A DNA stretch of 37,989 nucleotides from Acidimicrobiaceae bacterium (GTDB taxonomy: Bacteria > Actinomycetota > Acidimicrobiia > Acidimicrobiales > RAAP-2), in assembly GCA_947456095.1 (NCBI GenBank), contig CANGPX010000006.1, forward strand, positions 1 through 37,989, given 5' to 3'. Shown piece by piece: positions 36,717 through 37,989 of the stretch. A program made the translations under genes and the position numbers. Each line of letters begins with the position of its first letter. The stretch's first letter is position 1. The notes under the pieces were generated by a model. The model did no database searches. It was given only the letters and a program-made list of their open reading frames with translations, and was not told the origin of the DNA.

Positions 36717-37989
36717 TCAAAGCGTGGGTTCAATCACCGCAACTCGGTTGAGTGCTTGGTTGGTTGACCGCCCAATCTTTGATGGAGCAATCTGCACTGA
36801 AACCTTCGAGTTGGGGTTTGAGCTGAAGAGGCCAATCAGGTAGACCGCCACAACGGAAGCTCTCCGGTTCGCCAACGTCATGTCAAGGCCTTGTGCTCCA
36901 GGGTTCGCCATCCCAAACACGGTCACCTTGGAGTATGACGAGGCAACAATGGTCGCAGCGAATCGCTTGAGCGCCTTTTTGTCCACTGCGGTCAGCTTTG
37001 CTCCGTTGTAGGCAAACGAGAGGGTGAGTGGGGAAATGCTTCCCCAGCCAATCGTGAGACGAGCGGTGGCAGCGGTGTTGAACGCGTAGGTGGCGTCACT
37101 GCCACCTGAACACGAGATGAACAGTGGCGACACATTGGGTGATGTCGTAGGCGTGTAGGACGCTGTGCACGTTGGTGCTGTTGCGATTCCTGGAGCAACA
37201 ACTGTGCCCGAAGCAGAACCGGTGTGAAGGGTGAAGCTGTAGCTCGGCACTGCTGCGCCATAGAGAACTGCCTTTGCGTCAGGGACGACGTAGAGCACTG
37301 TCTTGCCAGCCGTGAAGGACTGCGCCGAGCCATCAGCAGCCGAGTAGTTGGTGCCGTTGGTCACGTGAGCCACGAGGGTGCAGGTGCCAGCTCCAATCGA
37401 GTTCACGATGCCGTTGGTGACGGTGCAGACGCTGGTGGTCGATGAAGTCACCGAGGTTGATCCGTCACCGGTGGTCGAGACCACTGGGGTGAAGGAACCG
37501 TTGAAGGTGCCTGAACCCGGGAGGTTGGTGATGCTTGGCGTTGACGATGCAGCACGGCTGACCGTGAAGCTTTGGCTCAAGCCATCAGCACTTGCGTGAG
37601 TGTTGCCTTGTCCAACGTGAGCCACCAAGGTGCAGGTTCCGACGCCGATGTAGTTGATGATTCCAGCAGTGACCGTGCAGACACTGGTCGTTGAACTGGT
37701 GACTGACTTGGTGCCATCACCGGTGGTCGAGACCACTGGGGTGAAGGAACCGTTGAAGGTGCCTGAACCAGGGAGGTTCGTGATTGATGGCGTTGACGAG
37801 GCAGCACGGCTGACCGTGAAGCTTTGGCTCAAGCCATCAGCCGAGGAGTAGTTCGTGCCTTGTCCCACGTGAGCGACGAGGGTGCAGGTTCCAACGCCGA
37901 TGTAGTTGACGTCGCCGTTGGTGACGGTGCAGACGCTCGTGGTGGAACTCGTGACCGAGGTTGATCCGTCACCAGTGGTTGAAACCACT
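36717..37989 (-). CDS. Large secreted repeat protein, C-terminal part
   Basis: The frame runs off the right edge, so only the last 423 codons are seen; the listed GTG start is not real. The visible part has two complete 84-residue modules and a third partial one, each with a Cys pair (SVCTV and GTCTL) and ending QSFTV. Next come an MBG-like beta domain (AVLYGAAVPSYSFTL, with two Cys), then a C-terminal OmpA-like domain (LTLSFAYNGAKL... ANRRASVVAVYL... LNRVAVIEP). It is probably an exported surface protein held to the envelope by the OmpA-like end. The module and the OmpA-like end recur in the gene at 993-3206. Confidence 0.85.
   Translation of the reverse strand, partial: VVSTTGDGSTSVTSSTTSVCTVTNGDVNYIGVGTCTLVAHVGQGTNYSSADGLSQSFTVSRAASSTPSITNLPGSGTFNGSFTPVVSTTGDGTKSVTSSTTSVCTVTAGIINYIGVGTCTLVAHVGQGNTHASADGLSQSFTVSRAASSTPSITNLPGSGTFNGSFTPVVSTTGDGSTSVTSSTTSVCTVTNGIVNSIGAGTCTLVAHVTNGTNYSAADGSAQSFTAGKTVLYVVPDAKAVLYGAAVPSYSFTLHTGSASGTVVAPGIATAPTCTASYTPTTSPNVSPLFISCSGGSDATYAFNTAATARLTIGWGSISPLTLSFAYNGAKLTAVDKKALKRFAATIVASSYSKVTVFGMANPGAQGLDMTLANRRASVVAVYLIGLFSSNPNSKVSVQIAPSKIGRSTNQALNRVAVIEPTL
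37310..37989 (-). repeat. Tandem 252-bp coding repeats
   Basis: Two full units (37985-37734 and 37733-37482) and one partial unit (37481 to about 37310) repeat every 252 bp, 84 codons each. Long stretches are nearly identical, such as CCACTGGGGTGAAGGAACC at 37481 and 37733. The high identity points to recent duplication or gene conversion. The array continues past the window edge, so its copy number is not known. Confidence 0.9.

Noticed and set aside
36566-36751. Plus-strand 61-aa ORF (SPVKTKPPWTAPAKK region)
   Set aside because: It overlaps the 3' end of the repeat-protein gene on the other strand, has no clear ribosome site or family, and could arise by chance.
37224-37851. Plus-strand ORFs opposite the 252-bp repeats
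   Set aside because: They repeat with the same period only because they are antisense to the repeated coding modules.

Overview
The window looks like actinobacterial chromosome of medium G+C (roughly 55% by eye). The closest fit is probably class Acidimicrobiia (freshwater or marine Ilumatobacter-like). That assignment is an inference from an actinobacterial-type SerC, a DipZ-like CcdA/thioredoxin fusion, a PASTA kinase-like protein, secreted proteins built of FN3 and Cys-pair modules with OmpA-like C-termini, and several start codons that sit six bases after a -10-like hexamer (leaderless style). No rRNA, tRNA, CRISPR array, insertion sequence or phage gene was found. Most of the window is ordinary housekeeping sequence, with accessory patches between the biosynthetic blocks.

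Layout. 1-3500: a TetR-family regulator diverges from a secreted beta-propeller/FN3/OmpA-like protein, with two matching 19-bp palindromes between them; a strong RNA-like hairpin and a 51-aa membrane peptide follow. 3500-7480: serine synthesis (serA, an aspartate-type aminotransferase, divergent serC) with a perfect 13-bp palindrome between the divergent starts. 7661-8365: an AbrB-type antitoxin and a PIN toxin broken by a T7 run. 8373-15527, all on the minus strand: ilvC, ilvN and ilvB behind a textbook attenuator with a Val-Val-Val leader peptide, then a polytopic membrane protein coupled to ilvD. 15581-17941: two secreted SGNH-type esterases, with a decayed copy of the 5' end of ilvD between them. 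18056-21970: gatB, gatA, gatC and an esterase. 22033-23399: an SCP2-like protein and a proline iminopeptidase-like hydrolase on the plus strand. 23396-34007: a long minus-strand block of aldehyde dehydrogenase, cysteine desulfurase, mnmA, ligA, a PASTA pseudokinase, a small Cys/His protein, an SDR and an MFS exporter. 34224-35948: the DipZ-like protein. 35949-36716: no intact gene. 36717 to the window end: the C-terminal part of a large secreted repeat protein related to the one at 993-3206.

The genes work together in clear groups. SerA and SerC give phosphoserine. IlvB/N, IlvC and IlvD give branched-chain amino acids and are apparently controlled by valine supply through the leader. GatCAB makes Gln-tRNA and/or Asn-tRNA. 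The cysteine desulfurase sits immediately before MnmA, the tRNA 2-thiouridylase that needs its sulfur. The least conventional items are the partial ilvD duplication around an A+T-richer esterase gene, the PASTA protein that has lost its catalytic residues, the T7 frameshift in the toxin, the twin TetR operators, and the structured hairpin at 3258-3322.
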